Origin: Propionibacteriaceae bacterium
Lineage (GTDB): Bacteria; Actinomycetota; Actinomycetes; Propionibacteriales; Propionibacteriaceae
Assembly (NCBI GenBank): GCA_031268065.1
Contig: JAIRXX010000078.1
Location: forward strand, 1-7,376
Length of the DNA: 7,376 nt
Direction of reading: 5' to 3'
Below are positions 5,920 through 7,376 of the stretch, in pieces. The notes under the pieces are model-generated. The model ran no database searches and was not told the DNA's origin. It was given only the letters and a program-made list of their open reading frames with translations. The position numbers and the translations under genes are program-made. Each line of letters opens with the position of its first letter. Positions within the stretch are counted from its first letter, which is position 1.

Positions 5920-6170
5920 TTGAATGGGTCCGACATAGTTGCCCAGCGAAGCCGCGATGGCCGCGAGCATGGACGAGTTGGAGGACGAGGTTTCGACGCG
6001 ACCGTTGGGGGCGGCTTGCAGAGCTTGGTAATCGCGCTCGGCGGTGGGGGATGCCGGTCTGCTTGCGGGCAGCCGTATTCCCCAAGTTTCAGCCCGGCGT
6101 TGTTGTGCCGTTGTTAGGATGGAGGGCGGCTTGAATGGCGGCTGCCGCTGGCGGCGCTTTTCCAGCTAGC

Positions 6171-6196
6171 TTTGACCCCCGAATTTGATCCCCGAA
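6171..6196 (+). repeat. 13-bp tandem repeat in the leader of the LppM-like gene
   Basis: TTTGACCCCCGAA (6171-6183) is followed directly by TTTGATCCCCGAA (6184-6196), with one mismatch. The second unit ends 5 bases before the AAGGAG ribosome site (6202-6207). The decayed upstream copy has only one unit, TTTGGCCCCCGAA (5815-5827). The position makes it a candidate regulatory element or a slippage product. Confidence 0.8.
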
Positions 6197-6214
6197 ACTT
6201 GAAGGAGACGCCCG

Positions 6215-7252
6215 ATGAGAGCGAGAAGGCTGTTCGCGTTGAGCTTGCTTCCGCTGCTGCTGGTGCTGGCGGGCTGCGTGAGATTCGAGATGGATGTTGT
6301 CATCTCCGCCGACGAGAGCGTGCAGCTTAACATCGTCATAGGGGTGGAGCGCGACGCCGCTGAAACGATGGGGGTGACCGCCGACACTCTGTGTACGGGC
6401 GCGGGCGGCGGCGAGGGGACCTTCTCGGACATCTCAGACGATAAATATATTGCCTGCCGGCTCAGCGTCACTGGAGAGGTGGGCGGATCCAGCGCCGATG
6501 GCGTGGTGTTAACCCACGAGGACGGCGTTTACACCTTCCGCTTCTCCACCGCTGAGCTGACCAATCAAGTCGGCAATGAAATAGATGTGGAGAGCATCGG
6601 TGATGTTTACACCGATTTCGCCATCCGGGTGAGCTTCCCTGGCGAAGTGGTCGATTACAACCAGGGTGCCGAGTTGCAGGGCGCGAACACCGTTGCCTGG
6701 ACCGATCCCAAGGTGTTAACCAGCGGCGGCGATTTGATCGCCAGCGGTCGGGATACCCCCTCCGACGAGGCGTCGCCTGCCCCCGGCAAGGCTACGCGGC
6801 CCTCCGCTCCAGGCCCGTCAGACGCGGCTGGCGCTGGGCCGAATTGGCTGCTTATCGGTGGCATCGCGCTGGGCGCTGTCCTAGTCGCCGCCCTGGTGGC
6901 CGTGCTCGCCGTCCGTGCGGTGCGGAGCAAGAAACGCCTACCTGCGCCCCCGCCCGCGTATCCACCGCAATATGCCCCGCAACCCTACGGCGGGCAGGCG
7001 AATACTCCGACCCAGCCCTATCCGACCCAGCCCTATCCGACTCAGCCCTACGCCCCGCAGTCCTATGGCGGGCCAGCGAATGCGCCGACCCAGCCCTATC
7101 CCGCGCCGGATTCCCCGCTGCAGCAGTTCTTCGATCCGCCGCCCGCCCCGACGCAGCACTATCAGCTTCCGCCCGATTCGACGCAGCCCTACCCGACGCA
7201 GCCCTACCCAGATTCAGACCAGAGATGGCAGCCCCCCTCCCAGCCGCAGTGA
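6215..7252 (+). CDS. LppM-like lipoprotein with a transmembrane helix and a repeat-rich tail
   Basis: This is a predicted lipoprotein of the actinobacterial LppM type; the mycobacterial member is cell-surface associated and linked to infection, but no biochemical activity is established here. It is 345 residues. The signal peptide MRARRLFALSLLPLLLVLAGC has the lipobox LAGC, so C21 would be acylated. Residues about 22-175 form the external LppM-like domain: FEMDVVISADESVQLNIVIG (24-43), C60 and C81 as a possible disulfide, and a central region ending near WTDPKVLTSGGDLIASG. A Pro/Ser linker (about 180-208) leads to one membrane helix (about 211-234) followed by RSKKR, so the C-terminus should be cytoplasmic. 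The tail (242-345) is rich in Pro, Gln, Tyr and Thr. AAGGAG (6202-6207) lies 7 bases before the ATG and fixes the start. The long tail is the odd part, because I recall LppM proteins ending soon after the helix. The family call is moderate; topology is inferred. Confidence 0.75.
   Translation: MRARRLFALSLLPLLLVLAGCVRFEMDVVISADESVQLNIVIGVERDAAETMGVTADTLCTGAGGGEGTFSDISDDKYIACRLSVTGEVGGSSADGVVLTHEDGVYTFRFSTAELTNQVGNEIDVESIGDVYTDFAIRVSFPGEVVDYNQGAELQGANTVAWTDPKVLTSGGDLIASGRDTPSDEASPAPGKATRPSAPGPSDAAGAGPNWLLIGGIALGAVLVAALVAVLAVRAVRSKKRLPAPPPAYPPQYAPQPYGGQANTPTQPYPTQPYPTQPYAPQSYGGPANAPTQPYPAPDSPLQQFFDPPPAPTQHYQLPPDSTQPYPTQPYPDSDQRWQPPSQPQ
6977..7210 (+). repeat. In-frame repeats encoding the PTQPY tail
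   Basis: Three 15-bp units at 7007-7021, 7022-7036 and 7037-7051 each encode PTQPY; the first two are identical. A larger pair encodes PQPYGGQANTPTQPYP (6977-7024) and PQSYGGPANAPTQPYP (7055-7102). A further TQPYPTQPYP lies near 7181-7210. All keep the reading frame. The near identity at DNA level points to recent expansion. Confidence 0.85.
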
Positions 7253-7376
7253 GAGAGCCCCAACCGCCACAGCAAACGCACCAGTGAGGAACACACGGCG
7301 TATTGAGCGACGAGCGTGTCGGCAATCCTCGCTCCGTTGTCGCTATTCTCGCTCTAGAGTGTCAATCGCCATCTTC
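7253..7376. other. Region downstream of the lipoprotein gene with possible stem-loops
   Basis: I see no gene here. GAGCGA (7305-7310) can pair with either of two TCGCTC copies (7329-7334 or 7349-7354), and CTCTAGAG (7352-7359) is a palindrome. None is followed by a T tract, so I do not call a terminator, although one is expected near here. Confidence 0.3.

Larger units (their letters stand above)
5734..6214. other. 481-bp intergenic stretch without a supported gene
   Basis: This gap separates the divergent MFS and lipoprotein genes. It holds the possible MFS -10 box, a decayed copy of the lipoprotein gene's 5' end (5784-5887), a 12-bp tandem repeat (5892-5919) and a 13-bp tandem repeat next to the lipoprotein gene (6171-6196). 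Open frames of 82 and 135 codons cross it on the plus strand. They have no usable ribosome site, no recognised family and a composition like GC-rich noncoding DNA (many Arg, Trp, Ser and Gly). I found no convincing plus-strand promoter for the lipoprotein gene. A GC-rich hairpin, GCTGCC-GCT-GGCGGC at 6141-6155, followed by GCTTTTCC, lies upstream of it. Confidence 0.6.

Noticed and set aside
5727..6134. 135-codon plus-strand frame in the intergenic stretch
   Set aside because: It starts inside the MFS gene, has no ribosome site, and its translation resembles out-of-frame sequence with many Trp, Arg and Pro.
6852..7325. 157-codon minus-strand frame opposite the lipoprotein tail
   Set aside because: Its apparent repeats (DRAGSDRAGS-like) are the complement of the in-frame PTQPY repeat.

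Overview
This window looks like chromosomal DNA of a GC-rich Gram-positive actinomycete (Actinomycetota). The evidence is the gene families present: a DUF3152-type membrane-anchored protein, an LppM-type lipoprotein with a transmembrane anchor and a Pro/Gln/Tyr-rich tail, and a LutABC plus FadR/GntR-type regulator arrangement. GTG and TTG starts are also used. I cannot name the genus. There is no phage, CRISPR, tRNA, rRNA or insertion sequence that I can support.

Layout. (1) 1-424, minus strand: the first 141 codons of a DUF3152 family gene that runs off the window. (2) 469-500: a perfect 12-bp inverted repeat, probably the terminator of the lut operon. (3) 516-3447, minus strand: lutA-lutB-lutC, the non-flavin iron-sulfur L-lactate utilisation complex. 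The genes are joined by two ATGA stop/start overlaps. (4) 3448-3593: a divergent regulatory region with a predicted lutA promoter and a perfect TGGTCAGACCA palindrome, the type of site bound by LldR/FadR regulators. (5) 3594-4316, plus strand: an LldR-like FadR/GntR regulator that probably starts at TTG. (6) 4351-4385: a likely terminator between convergent genes. (7) 4399-5733, minus strand: a 12-TM-type major facilitator of the MFS_3 (EntS-like exporter) class. (8) 5734-6214: a 481-bp stretch without a convincing gene. It holds a decayed second copy of the leader and first codons of the next gene, plus two short tandem repeats. (9) 6215-7252, plus strand: an LppM-like lipoprotein with a transmembrane helix and a repeat-rich tail. 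(10) 7253-7376: no gene seen.

How the genes work together. LutA, LutB and LutC should oxidise L-lactate to pyruvate. The neighbouring regulator should sense lactate and repress the operon through the palindrome, which sits at the predicted transcription start. No lactate permease is in the window, and the MFS protein resembles drug or siderophore exporters rather than LldP/LutP. The lipoprotein, MFS and DUF3152 genes have no visible functional tie to the lut genes.

I do not see an undescribed multi-gene system. The least ordinary signals are the degenerate duplication of the lipoprotein gene's 5' end, the one-unit difference in a 13-bp leader repeat between the two copies, and the long repeat tail predicted on the cytoplasmic side of the lipoprotein.
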